Under the pieces are notes generated by a model. That model saw only the letters and a program-made list of their open reading frames with translations. It was not told where the DNA came from and did no database searches. The translations under genes and the position numbers were made by a program. 64,000 nucleotides of DNA. Origin: Tigriopus japonicus. Taxonomy: Eukaryota > Arthropoda > Copepoda > Harpacticoida > Harpacticidae. The stretch is from assembly GCA_010645155.1 (NCBI GenBank), contig CM021322.1, positions 3,493,274 through 3,557,273 of the forward strand, written 5' to 3'. Positions 42,001 to 54,000 of this stretch are shown one piece after another (the first letter of the stretch is position 1; the number at the start of each line of letters is the position of its first letter).

Positions 42001-43877
42001 TCTAATCTCCTCTGTCGATCCAACAAGCCCCTGATTTCCTTTCTCATGTTCTTTTACAGTACAATGGCAAGGACCTGTTGGTTCCACACGGCAATCTCAT
42101 TAACCCAGAACGGATAGATTTGTGGATGGGGCATCAAGTTATCCTCAAAAAACGCGCTTGGTACTGTATATTCGTAAAAAACCTTGTACTTAAGAAGCCT
42201 CAGATTCTCATTCATTAGACGAACGAGCTTCATTTTCCCCGCTTTTGAGCGATGAGCGAGCCTTGAAGATTGGTGTTATCTAGCGTATCAATCATCTTCA
42301 ACGGCGAGATTACATACTCTTTGAAGGTAGGTAGTCGTTACCCTGGTCTTCAAGGGTAGAGAAAATGAGCTCTAAAACGCTCTAAAAGGGGGATTCAACT
42401 TGTTGCTCTTCTCCAGGATCTACTTAAGGTTCGTGCCGTGGGACTTGAGCCGCCTTAAAACCCTTCTCATAGAGTCTTCAAAATGAAAAGGCTCTTTGTT
42501 ATGCCTTCAGTTCAGTTCTCTAAGTGGAGGCTAGTCCTTGACATTTGGGTGGGCAAGATCGTGGTTTCTACCGCATGTCACTCGGAGAGCCACCCAATGT
42601 CTCTTATTAATTCTTTGCAATAGAGAGAGAATGCTCTCGACATGATCTGACAGATCCAAGAATGAGTGAACATCGTCGGAAGTTGCTCATTTTCGCCACG
42701 GCGAGCAATGAAGAAAGATCTTGTGGGTGGATTTGAGACCGAGTTAATTCAATCTGTCAAGTCTTTGGAAGGGGGCGAGTATGTGTGTGTATGTTCCATA
42801 AATACACGCACATCTTCAGTGGCATGATTTGGTATGTGCTTACCTTTCCTTTCACTTCTCCCACTCAGCCCCCTTGGTAATGAAAGAGCCTTTTAGGCCC
42901 TCCATTGCCTCCATTGCACTCCAACTGACTTGACATAACCTGACTCAAAAACGCTCGAAAACAACTGATCTAAATATAGCATGCCTGGACAAAGCCTTGA
43001 TGACACGGTTCTTACCTGAAAGGCCTCGTTCAAGCCATGCATGCGTAATCGCTCCCGTTCATTGCTTTCGATTCGGCGGACATTTCGCTCACGGGCTGAG
43101 AGGCACGGTTTTTTCCTCCGACCACTGGCCCCGCCTCCATTAACGCCCATATTGGCTTGACTTGACGAGGAAGAGGCAGCCGCAGCAACGGCTATGGAAG
43201 TGACTGTAGGGGCTGATGAGATCTTGGTGGTGCCTGAGACAGCTGGGATTTTGCTTCGAGTCCCATGGTTGGGACTTCGTCCAGGATGGCCTGGAACCAA
43301 AAAATGAGTTTCTTCTCATTTACAAGGTCCCAGTGAATGAATGGTTATGAATTTATGTGGATAAGGAGAATCAGGCCATTCAAAGCATGATGAAGTTAGT
43401 CTATAGGCCGTAATTAACGCTGGATTTGACCAGACTTCTCATTCATTCAGCAAGCCCGTATAAACATACAGAACTCATTAAACATTTTCAAATTAGCGGT
43501 CATGCATAAAAGTAGATTAAATTAGACCAACCATTACGTTTGAACTTGTAATCAATTTCTCAAGCTTTTCCGCTACAGTGTGTAGATTCTCTCTCACCAA
43601 TGATTTGTTCGTCATCTGTGCTTTCGATGAAACCCATGGGATTGGTGCCACTCCCACCGGAAACCATTCGACCCGTGACGAATCGTCCAGAAGTGCGACT
43701 ATTAGTGGTCATGATGCCACTCATGCCGATATCGTCCGAGAAGGCGGAACTGCCCGAATCTGAGAACTCACTGCCACAAGTGGAGTCGTTGGTGGAGGAC
43801 ATCATAATGCTAATCTGACCGGAAGAGCCAGAGCTGGGATGCGTGCCTCCGGCCTTGAGCATGCACTTGGTGATCAT
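33006..43877 (-). CDS. dimm: Dimmed/Mist1-family bHLH transcription factor, 452 aa
   Basis: Minus-strand exons 43877-43598, 43290-43016, 33879-33774 and 33703-33006 join in phase (1359 nt). Residues about 159-219 form the bHLH: basic part [17 protein letters not shown], helix 1 [16 protein letters not shown], loop HQSRK, helix 2 [21 protein letters not shown]. [20 protein letters not shown] with [15 protein letters not shown] is diagnostic of Dimmed (insects) and Mist1/BHLHA15 (vertebrates), master regulators of the secretory capacity of neuroendocrine and exocrine cells. The N-terminal 150 residues are Ser/Gly-rich. The C-terminal exon carries Ser/Pro/Thr-rich sequence, an acidic DDEDDEDK stretch and a His-rich tract (about residues 400-420). 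An intron of 9136 bp splits helix 1. Orthology to dimm rests on the bHLH alone. Confidence 0.88.
33880..43015 (-). other. 9.1 kb intron of the Dimmed-type gene
   Basis: The donor FQ/GTAAGAACC at 43015 and the acceptor CGTTCCAG at 33882-33880 are canonical. Other introns in the window are 48-1600 bp, so this one stands out. I found no complete gene inside: open frames at 35211-35510, 36938-37249 and 38705-38950 resemble nothing known. A decayed coding relic may lie at 42060-42480. The interval is the natural place for enhancers of this regulator. Confidence 0.7.
42060..42480 (-). pseudogene. Possible decayed coding relic
   Basis: On the minus strand a frame starting near 42330 ([19 protein letters not shown]) breaks at 42238. 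It continues one frame over for about 70 codons ([20 protein letters not shown], then [18 protein letters not shown]) to a stop near 42062. The composition looks protein-like and the two parts fit with a single indel. Further right (about 42480-42380), minus-strand frames with stops contain [12 protein letters not shown] do not recognise the protein; a transposon remnant is the most likely source. Confidence 0.2.
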
Positions 43878-43886
43878 TCACAACTG

Positions 43887-43905
43887 CCTGAAGTAGAAAC
43901 GGAAG
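43887..43905 (-). promoter_or_regulatory. 3' splice site of a 5' UTR intron of the Dimmed-type gene
   Basis: Ten bases before the start codon the minus strand reads TTCTTCCGTTTCTACTTCAG, a strong polypyrimidine tract and AG (43889-43888). This suggests that the coding exon begins at 43887 and that at least one non-coding first exon lies further upstream, in the gene-free region to the right. Confidence 0.55.
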
Positions 43906-44299
43906 AATAACGAGGATTAAAAACGCCACTTCTCTAGGGGTGCTGATTGCTAGCTAATAGACAAACCCCGTTTTTGGGTTGGTTGCGGATTTTTTTTACT
44001 ACCGCTACGAGGAATGCAATTCCCTGTAAGCAATGAAATCATTATTATAATCTATAGAATTACCATTTATACCAAATTTGATCTACCCAACCAACGAGTT
44101 TCTTTTGCAGATCTGGACAACCCTTGTACTTCAACCCTTAAAAAGTAAGTAATTTATTTCATAGGGGCAGGATAGGATTATTCATTTCCTTATATTTCAT
44201 CTCGGGTTAAAATATTCGTAAATCAACCCTCATGGGATTCAAAATCCTTCATAGAAGATACCTGCTCGATATCACTGATCATCACGTTTAATCTCCAGG

Positions 44300-45045
44300 A
44301 ATGGCAAATAAACAAGAAATCACAAATTAAGTGACAAAAAAACATAAAATGACAAATAAAGTGACAAAGAAACTAAAAATTGACAAAGAAAGTGACAAAT
44401 AATCAAAAAATGACCAACAAAGTGGCAATGAAACAAAAAGTGACTAACAAAGTGGCCAATTAACAAAAATGACTAACAAAGTCGCAAATAAACAAATAAA
44501 GAAAAACTGGCAAACAAAGTAGCAAATAACCAAAAAAAGAAAAATGGCAAATAAAGTAGCAAATAAACAAATTGAGAAAAATGGAAAATAAAGTAGCAAA
44601 TAAAGAAATAAAGAAAAATGGCAAATAAAGCAGCAAATAAACAAAAAACGGCAATTTGAGTGGCAAAGAAACAAAATGAAGAAAAATGAGAAAAAGCCAA
44701 AAAAGTGACATGAAAAATGGCAAAGAAACAAAAAAATAACAATCAAAATGGCAAATAGATAATAGATCAAAAAATGTCAAGTAAATTTAAAAAATGTTGC
44801 ATTTTTGGGCCCAAACTGTTCGCCGTCATCTTTTAGAGCGAAAAAAATTTCGGCCTCGCTTTAATAACGCTTGAAAACTTTACATTAAAGTTTGGGGTGA
44901 TTTTTTTTTTCAGTCTCCTGTATCTATTTATACAATGGCACATAAAACGAAAATTGGCAAAAAATCTATAAAACTCTCGAAAAGCAAAGAAACCTTGTTT
45001 TTGGACATAAAACTTGATGTGCGGGAGATATGCACCCCTACTCAA
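44300..45045 (+). repeat. GACAAATAAAGTG-type array with tail, same family as 8045-8495
   Basis: 44300-44790 is a degenerate tandem array of about 15-20-bp units (TGGCAAATAAAGTAGCAAATAAACAAA and variants). It is followed by unique sequence ending in GTTTTTGGACATAAAA ... ATATGCACCCCTAC near 45045. The tail matches that of the repeat at 8045-8495. Translation of the array on the minus strand gives long hydrophobic Phe/Leu/Cys frames that are artefacts of the repeat. Confidence 0.65.
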
Positions 45046-48000
45046 AACAATCCTTGTATTGAAGGAAATACTCGGAAACGTAGGTGCATCCTCCATGCGG
45101 CAGGTCTAAGCCCAATGAGTCCGATTCTTATCATCAATCAGAACCCAAGCAAGCAACCAATCTATTTTCTTTTGTGAGGCGAGGAGCGATCCTCCCGAGC
45201 GTGGAACAATCTGTTCCGATCCAAGCTCTTCTCGGTATGACATTCCGTTTTCGTGCTAACTCACGAAAGTAAGAGAGACAGATCTTGAAAGACTACGTAC
45301 ATTACAAACGGCTAAATTAGTTTGGCTCATTGAAACCAAATTTCAACACCAGGGCTCTCGTGAAGTAGACCAAACTTGAGAGGACGTTAACGGTCGGATT
45401 TCCAAACAGGAATGTTGGAACCCATGTTCCGGGAAATTTCATTGCCTCATTATAGACCTAATGGAGATATGTTTCCCTCTCCTAGCCAACAAGAACTCCC
45501 GATTAGTTTTGAATTGAGGTTCATGAGCACAGAATCGAGAAAAAATACAGGATTATGTCCTGTGGAGGGATAGTACCTATGAAATTGGTAAATAATGGAA
45601 CTGTTGTGGGCACTCTAAGCTTCAATTTAAGGGTTTCCTCAAAAGGTAGGGTTCAAATGAATAATCAGACACTCAAGCTCACTTTTGTGCTAAAATATTT
45701 CTTCAGGTTCCCCAATGCTATTCGGAAATTTCAAGATTGAGAATGAATAACATTTGCACAAAAAAGACGTACTCGTCTTGTTAGCCATTCCATCCTGGCT
45801 TTTGTTCTCAAATTGATTTTATTCATGGGATACTGATCAAAAGACCACCCTTTAGCCTTTCCTACATTGGTATCAACTGAAACCAGATGCGTAGAAACGG
45901 AGGACCTTGAAATTAGGATAAACTCTAAAGTACAATCATCCAATCATTACAACTACTCATCTATTTCCATCAAGCAGAAAGTCAGAAACAAAAGAGAAAA
46001 CACTAAACGCAACACTAAATAAACAACTCATAACCGATTCCAAAATGGAACAGAGAGAGAAAGAGTGAAGGGGGAAGAAACTTTTGGCACGTAGCAGATG
46101 AGCTCTTTTTCTTTGCCTCTAGCGTGGATCCATTGGGGTTTTATTGGCATGACACTTCTCGACAACTGCGATAAGACTCTTGGAATATGTCTTGAACATC
46201 AAAACTTGGAAGATTTGCCATGACTTTTGCTGCCAGTAGTTGGAGAACGGATCCAAATTTGGAAGTGACTTGCTAGTTGGAGTATAATGCACGTGGGAGA
46301 GATGGATGCTATGCATGCTCAATGTTTGTAGTTGTACCACATGTCATGGATGTAGGTTGAGAGCTTTGAATTGTAATTCAAGACTGGATTTGACACAACT
46401 TTGAACTGGAATGAATTCTCTTCAAGTGCGCCAGTGCTTTTTGCTGGGGTATATACATGCCATCTTGATGGTAAAATATTCCATTTGCACGTTGGTCCAC
46501 TTGTTTGAAGTCAGGAAGAGGGGAACACTAATCCGGATTCGACAAATAAGAAAAACAAGCCTCGGGACTGAAATCAAAACCAGGATCTTGGATGGCAAAG
46601 GGAAATTTTTGACTTGAACTATGTTGCACCAAAAAATATTTGACGAGGGTTTGGGTCACTTCACTATTACTTTTTGTTTGGCAAAATCGAACCTCAGGTG
46701 GTCAAAGCAGGCATTTCTTGCAACTGCTTTTGACTTCGGGCTTTGTTTGCAAAAAACAACAGCAGGCGTATGTTACTAGGTACAGAAAAAGTATAGTGAA
46801 ATCCTAATCAATAAAAAGCTGAAGCAAGTAAAAATTGGAGATTGCAGATTGTAGGCCAATAAATAGAGGCATACTCAAGACCAATCGAATATCTGTCAAT
46901 GACAAAAGTTGCATTCGCTGAATTATACGTTTTTAAAAAAATCATACCAAAACTAATTTGTTAACACTTCATTATCTTTAAACCCGGACCATTCTTCCTA
47001 AAGCTCTCAACAATTCACCTGGAGTCCCACTACTCGTTTCATTCGGCTTGACACAGTGATACAAGTTATTTTGGCTAACAAAATCATGCGATAAAAAAAT
47101 AATCTGAACATTTAAGGCACCACTTAAAATAACTTTGACCTTAAAATGTTTCATCCCAAGCTATGAAACATTGTTTTTAATCTTCTAAAAGGAACTCAAT
47201 TCCAAAAACGATCTCCACTTTGAGTCAGATGTCTCTCATTTCATCCTACATGTACTAACGTGTCCTTTAAACCTCAGATCTAAAACAAACAAAGGTCAGT
47301 TGTTCGATCAACATAGATGCTCAAACGGGAATTGTGGCTCAAAATATAACATTTCATCCTATCTTCACAACATCACTTTGACCTTATGAGGTTCTTAGAA
47401 TTTGACTAAGCCCATTTCAATAACACCAGCAATGGGATATCGTACAAAAAATTATTTTGGATTTGGCTTTTGGCCAACTATGGATTCTCGTAGGATTTTT
47501 GGAGATGAGATATGTAAAGCAAAACACAGACACAATACTCAAGTTTTCTTTCTCTTATGAAGAGTGGAACTGAAAAAGTTATTTCCCATTTCTGCTTCAA
47601 GGATTCTCTGTGTGTTTTCTCTCTAATCTCATTACTTCATTTGAAAAATGGCCTAAAAATTGGGTTTCTCAAACAACCTTGAGGACGACCAACTCGAACC
47701 ACCTTCATGAGGTGCTCGCCAATCCGATCCACTTGAACATCAAATTCCTCGTCAAAGTTCAATTCTTTCCCCCATTCTAAGTAAAATAATCCGACCTTAA
47801 AAACTAGATGGCCATCGAAATATTTTATATGATAACCCTACCAAACTTTAGTTGTGGCTGAACAAAATTTTGCAAGTGAGTGATCACGGACTTTTGGTGA
47901 GAATCCGGTCGAAATAAGGGGGTCCACGGATTCACTTTGGCCTTTGAAGTCCAACCTCACTTGATGGAATTCCCTTCAAAAGTAATTTTGCTCTTTGTTG

Positions 48001-51000
48001 TGGGCCTCCGTCAACTGTTGGACGAACAACAAGTGTAACCAACGAAAATCCAACTTTTTCTTTCGGCGAGCTCAAAGTTCAACAACAACGACAAACACAA
48101 ATGGGATTTTGCGACCCCAAAAACGGACAACATGCTACAAGGTTTGGGTAGTGAGGCTGCTGAGTTGTCATAGGAAACATGAATGAAATTCCTGGAGCGA
48201 AAGAGTATCCTATAACGTCAATTTTCAAACTACTAAAGCTCCGGGGGTCAAAGGTCTTTGCTTTTCATTCCTGCATGGTGGTGAAATGAAACTTAATTCG
48301 GGATGAGGGTAAATGCTACTTTCGCTTTCAATTTGAATAGGGTTATTCCAGGGATATTTTGCTTACTCCACAAGTCTACGAATTCGTCCTTTAACAAGTT
48401 GAAAGACTCTTCATAAGGCAAAATAAACTACTCAAATGACACGTGCAAAGCCATGCTTTTGTTCTAAAACTAGCCAGAACCATTGAAAACGCAACTGAAT
48501 TACAACCTATTTTGGTTGAATTTAGTCCTTCAACGAATAAGTCGACCTGTCATGAAAGGCAATGTCTAGGGGTAAAATGCCCAAAATAAAATAGGTTGCC
48601 GTTGAACTCCAACCATTGTATTGTCAAGCAAAATGTGTTCTGAGATTGCAAAATTTAGCCTTGTCTAGACAAACTGATCTAAAATTTGAAAGTTATTGTT
48701 TGGTTTGCAACCCTAAATTCGGCATATCCTTAGTTATTTGACAACGCGGAAAAAGGGAAGAAATCTATGTTTTGAATGCATGAGTAAAAAAATTCATGCC
48801 GTTGAGCGAAATTTTCAATTATTCAATTCCCCTCCTTGGTTTTAAAACACCATTTCCACACCACAAAAATGAAAATGAAAAATTCGTTGCCAGTTATTTC
48901 AATTAATGAATTCGTTCCCTTTGGATTTTGCACAATGGCACCTCCTCCAAGTTCCAGGAGGAACAAGGACTAATAACTTAGAAAGACACCGTTTGAATTC
49001 TCAACTTGATTAACAACTACCACCAAGGAAAACTCAACAACTGGAAATAAAACTTGAGGCAAGCAACTTTATTGAATGAACGTCGGTTAAAATTCCAAAT
49101 AAAAAGACGTTCCGAAAAAGCAAGTTGACCATTTATTCATCCAGAAAGTCATGTTTGTATTTGCCAAAGACATTATGTTTTACGTCACAAAAACGTGCAC
49201 TTCCGCAGGCCAACTATTATAACATCAATAAACATTTTCAATCATTTTCGCAAATAATATCGTTTTACAACTCAGTTTTTATTTTTGAATAAACTAATTT
49301 CAAAATTGAATCCCATGAACATATTTGAACCAACGTGCTAGAAACTTTGTTGAGATCACAAGGCCATTTGCGATTTTGTGGATAACATGACGTCAGTCTT
49401 CCCGGTCTTCGAATGAAGGTTTTTTAAAGGACAGAAATGACGAAAAGCACAATTTTGTACAAGCACAGCGAGCAAGAGTCGGCGTGTTCGTTCATTGGCT
49501 GTTGCTCATGGCGGCTAACCATCATATCATCCCTAACCACCAAGACCAACCACCAAAACCAAATTTATGAAAATGAATTATTCACATTTTGGGGTGAAGA
49601 AAGTAAGGGGAATTTGGAATTCAAGGAGTGTGCACTCACACACCGCGTTGCAAAATTCCGGATGGGGTTTTGCTCTCTTTGTCTTCTCCTAATGTTAAAC
49701 AGTCAGACTTAATTCAGAAATGAGTTGTGAAAGCTTTCTAAAAAAGAGTGTTTCGCCTTTTCAGTTTCACTCATCCAAGGGTCCAAAAAGAGAAACGAGT
49801 TCATGGCAAGTAAGTAAGAGCTTCACGATAAATAGGGGTTGCTTGAGGGCTGTCCCGTTCTGTGGGATTATTGATCTCTGGGGAAATTCTTGGCAAATGG
49901 ATTAAACGCTGGAAATTAAAAGCAAACCCACTCTCTTGATCCATCAAGCGTTGGACGGAAAGCCGTCCGAGAAATGAGCTTCCAAGATGGACCACAAGGA
50001 TTTATAGCCCTTCATCGGTCTGCTGGGTTTGCCGGATAAGCAAGGAAGTCAGCTAGCTAGCTAGCTCACTAACCATCCAGCCAACCATCCAACCAGCCAG
50101 GCCAAGGCGGAGATTAAGTCACCTACGACTAATGGCCACCAACACCCAAGTCCTTCAGGAAATACCTTCCGGTAAAGTTACCTCGAAAAGAAAATGTCCT
50201 TGAGAAGATTGCGAGCATTTTAGTGTTGAGTCAAGATCTTGAGACCATTGTTCGTTCCAGCTTGTTAATGTAGCCATTTGGTTGTCCACACAGACATTCA
50301 TACTGAGGGTTACAAATGGTAATGGTTCGAATTAACGATGTCCTCCAATCTTCAAATGAACTAACGGGATCAGCGAAACAAACGCGCCATCTGGCGATGA
50401 AAACCTATTTAATCTTGTAGTGCATTGACAAGCTTTCCGATATTGACGGGAATTTGTCTGATAAAAAATTGTGAACCTGGCCAATCTTGCGGACAGCAAA
50501 AAAACATCAGTGGTGTAACCTTGTATTAATTAACTAGCCTGTCATTGTTTTCCCAAAGTAATCCATCTCAAGTGATGGAGGGTCAGCTGTCGGTTATCTA
50601 CCCAAGACGTCCTTGAGTCACATTATTCAACGGTACTTCCGTAGTTCAGTGATAAACAGAGCGAGCGAGACAAAGAAGTGGCAGATACAAGTGTGTTTAG
50701 AGCCCTTCTTAAGAGGTCTTTGGTTTAATGGTTTGACAGGAACTGACTTTCTACTTTCTTGTTATCGTCTACCGCGTTTGAGAATGAGAGAGAAAAAAGG
50801 CTTTTATCCGTGCGTGGGATCATACTCTCGATCCAAATAATACCATTGAGCCGCAAGCACATCCATATTGCGTATAAGTGATTCCTTCAACAATCCATCT
50901 TGCTCTACTCGTGCTTTTAAAAAGCCTCCTGAAGAAATAATGGAGCATGCTGTTTTGCATGTTTGTGAACGAGAGCTGTTCTCAGAATATTTCTCCACAA

Positions 51001-54000
51001 AGTGTCAACTAAGGAGTTGCACTTTTTATGTTTTTTATGCATATTTTTTTCTTTTTTCGTAGACTTTATGCAAAATATGAGTTCTTATTTTTACCATTGG
51101 CGCTTAATTACACAATATACAAAATCTAACATCAACTTCGCCGAAATGGATTAGGACAAACAAATTCCTAAATATATCCATAACTTTCAAAAGCAACTCC
51201 TACAACCCTTACTTAATAAACAACAAGACTGAAAAGTGAGAAAGATATGGAACTTATTTTATGGATGTCATTCTGTCATAAAATCTTGATGCTTTCAAAA
51301 TACTGCGGCGTATAATTTGTTCCATGTGTCTTTAGTCTCCAGTCTAACACCATGGTTACAAATAAAAGGAAAAAAATGAGCATTTCAAGAAGAGCAATGA
51401 GAAAGAATAGTAAGAAAATACTAGTACGTAGCACGATAAAACCAGCAACTAGCTACAAACTCGTGGTACAGCATAGGCTTCGACGTATCTTCATTACAGG
51501 ATGAGAAATGAATCGCTTACATATTCATAAATCCCAAACACGGTCATGTCTTTTTCACGTAGTAACTCCTTACTCTTTCTTGATGATGGGACGTTATCGA
51601 TTCCTACGAGCATGCAAGAAACACCTTTTCCTTCCAATGGAAGCTAGGTCCATTTATGGTAGTTCTCACTCAGACTTTGGGTGGGAGGAACACTGATTAG
51701 AGGAAACGTGACCCATTTATGGATCGTTTCAAGGTTGTTTGGCCTTCTTCGGCTTATTTTCCTTGTCAGTGGGTTGCATTTTCTCCAGATAATGTGGTTT
51801 GATGCATAAATGCATTCACTTCCTTGCTTGCTTGCTTGCTTGCTCACTCGTCGTCGTCGTCGCCTTTTGTGGGTTTGTCAAGAATTACTTCTTCCATCGT
51901 GTTATTCGAAACTTGTGACCCAATATCCAGGAAATCTTGGGCTGACATGTCACACCAAGAATAACGGATAATGAACCAACCACCGACTCACGCATGCAAA
52001 TACCGTTCATGTCGGTGGGCATGTATTAGAAAAAAATAATTTGCCTCAAACTATTTCAGGAGGACCCATTCTTGGGCAATTTCCAAAGGGGAACAAAAGA
52101 ATCATGTTTAACTTGGGACATTTGATTTCCCAGAGGTTATAATGCAGAGTGCATACACTATATTTATTTAGTCTGTAACGAATTTGCTCGGGGATTTCCT
52201 TCTCTGGTTACTCTGACAAATTATGCCGGACCTGAATTCTGGAGGGCATTCGTCTGATTATTTGAATAATGAACTTCTTCTCATAAATCAAAGGTTTCTT
52301 CTCATGACTTATGACCACGTGTTTCCTTTAAAGTTGCTAGTGTAAGGAATATGTGGAAAACTAAACTCGAATGTACATTATTCTATCACCTGTTGCTTTC
52401 TTTCCCGCTATATTCGCTCAATTATGCTTCATGCGAGAGCTTCTGCTTGGGTAAGTATGCGCATCATTTCCATAAAGAATCCATCAAGGTGGTCCTATAC
52501 GAGGCCTCGTTCCACCCAAACCAGTTAACACTCTCTTCAGTAGGTTATTTTTCACTTGTTGATCCAAGTGTTAACTCGGGTTTCTGTACAATGAAGATGA
52601 CATTCTTCGTTTGTTTCTGATCAGAACATGTCACTTAAAGTTAACCTTTTTTTATCCAATGTTATTTCCTCAGGGCAATTTACATTTATGCAGGTGAGAT
52701 GTGAATGAATAATAGCGAGTCTATTCATTCATGATAGGACATAGCGTATAGGGAGAGTTCCCCTTTTATTTTGTGTGAAATCATTTTCTTATTGTTCCGC
52801 TTGGAGTTGAGGCAATGGAACGAAGAGTGTGTCATACAGCCTGGGCTGTTGTTTATTTGCTCCATTCAGAATAAATGAGGGGCAATTTAACACAGTAGTT
52901 TCTTGAGGCTTATTGCCTTTGTTGAACTAAACCATCAATAACCCGTTCAGTCAAACCCTCGGTAATAATCCGAAGAAGGCGCGAAACTCGGAACAACGCG
53001 ATGAACCGGGAAAAAAAGAAATGGGGAAACGCACGAGAACCATGGTTGTTGTGGTTCCATGTTTGTTTCCAATGCCTTTCTCAAGTTGACCGTGGCCACA
53101 TATCAATTGTTGAGTCCCATCGCGTTCAAGGAATGAAGGAGCCTTTTTGCTCCACTTGATCATTCATTCATCTCCGACAATTTCAACTCTGGGATCAAAG
53201 TTGCCAGAGGCTTGTTTTCGCCTTTAAGGGTTGGCTGGCACGTCCTTGTTTGCTTTAGATTTACAATTCCAGCCTGATAATCCTAAATGAGCTCCCCAGA
53301 GGAATTAGAGGGTTTCCATATTTGTTTTCAATTTGGATGTCCATAAATATAATGCAAAGATACATGGAAAACGAAAGACCAATCAAAGTTGGCTTCAGCA
53401 CGAACGTCGAATACCAAATTCGCCCCCAGTTGGAAAACGCTTGGCTAAATTCAAATTTCCAAGTTAATATTCAGCGTTCACCTAGAATTTGTAAAAACCC
53501 AAAACTGACTAGAAATTATGATTAAACTACTACTGTATGCACAATATCAGCTTTTTATATGTATAGTCGAACTCGTTGCATCAATCCGGAGTTCGAATTG
53601 CAACACAAGTGCAACTGGACCAAATTAATCCCATGGGGAAGCTCTAACACTTCTCCACGAGGGTTTACTCACCAACACTGACACGTTGGTGAAATGCCTT
53701 GTTAGTCTTGCTCTCCAAATCGACATTTGGGATCCTGAAGAAGGGGAAGGAAGACGAAACTATAGTTGGTCAGAACTAGTAAGGCTTCTGCGTCTATTTT
53801 TGGCTCCCTGGGTAAACTGTTAGTTACAAGGAGTTTGGGGACTGGCAGTACACGTTTGTGTTGGCCTTCTCATCCTTGGTTTACACAGTGTCGCCATTTA
53901 TTACTTCTTCTATTTCAACGCCTACTTGAGATTGGTTTGCATGTATATTTGCCATCGCAGAAGTTGGACAAAGAGAATTTAAGCACTTTAACAAGTCACC

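Noticed and set aside
44444..44780. Three overlapping 89-108-codon minus frames rich in Phe, Leu and Cys that look like membrane proteins
   Set aside because: They are translations of the CAAATAAA-type tandem array in all three phases, not a gene.
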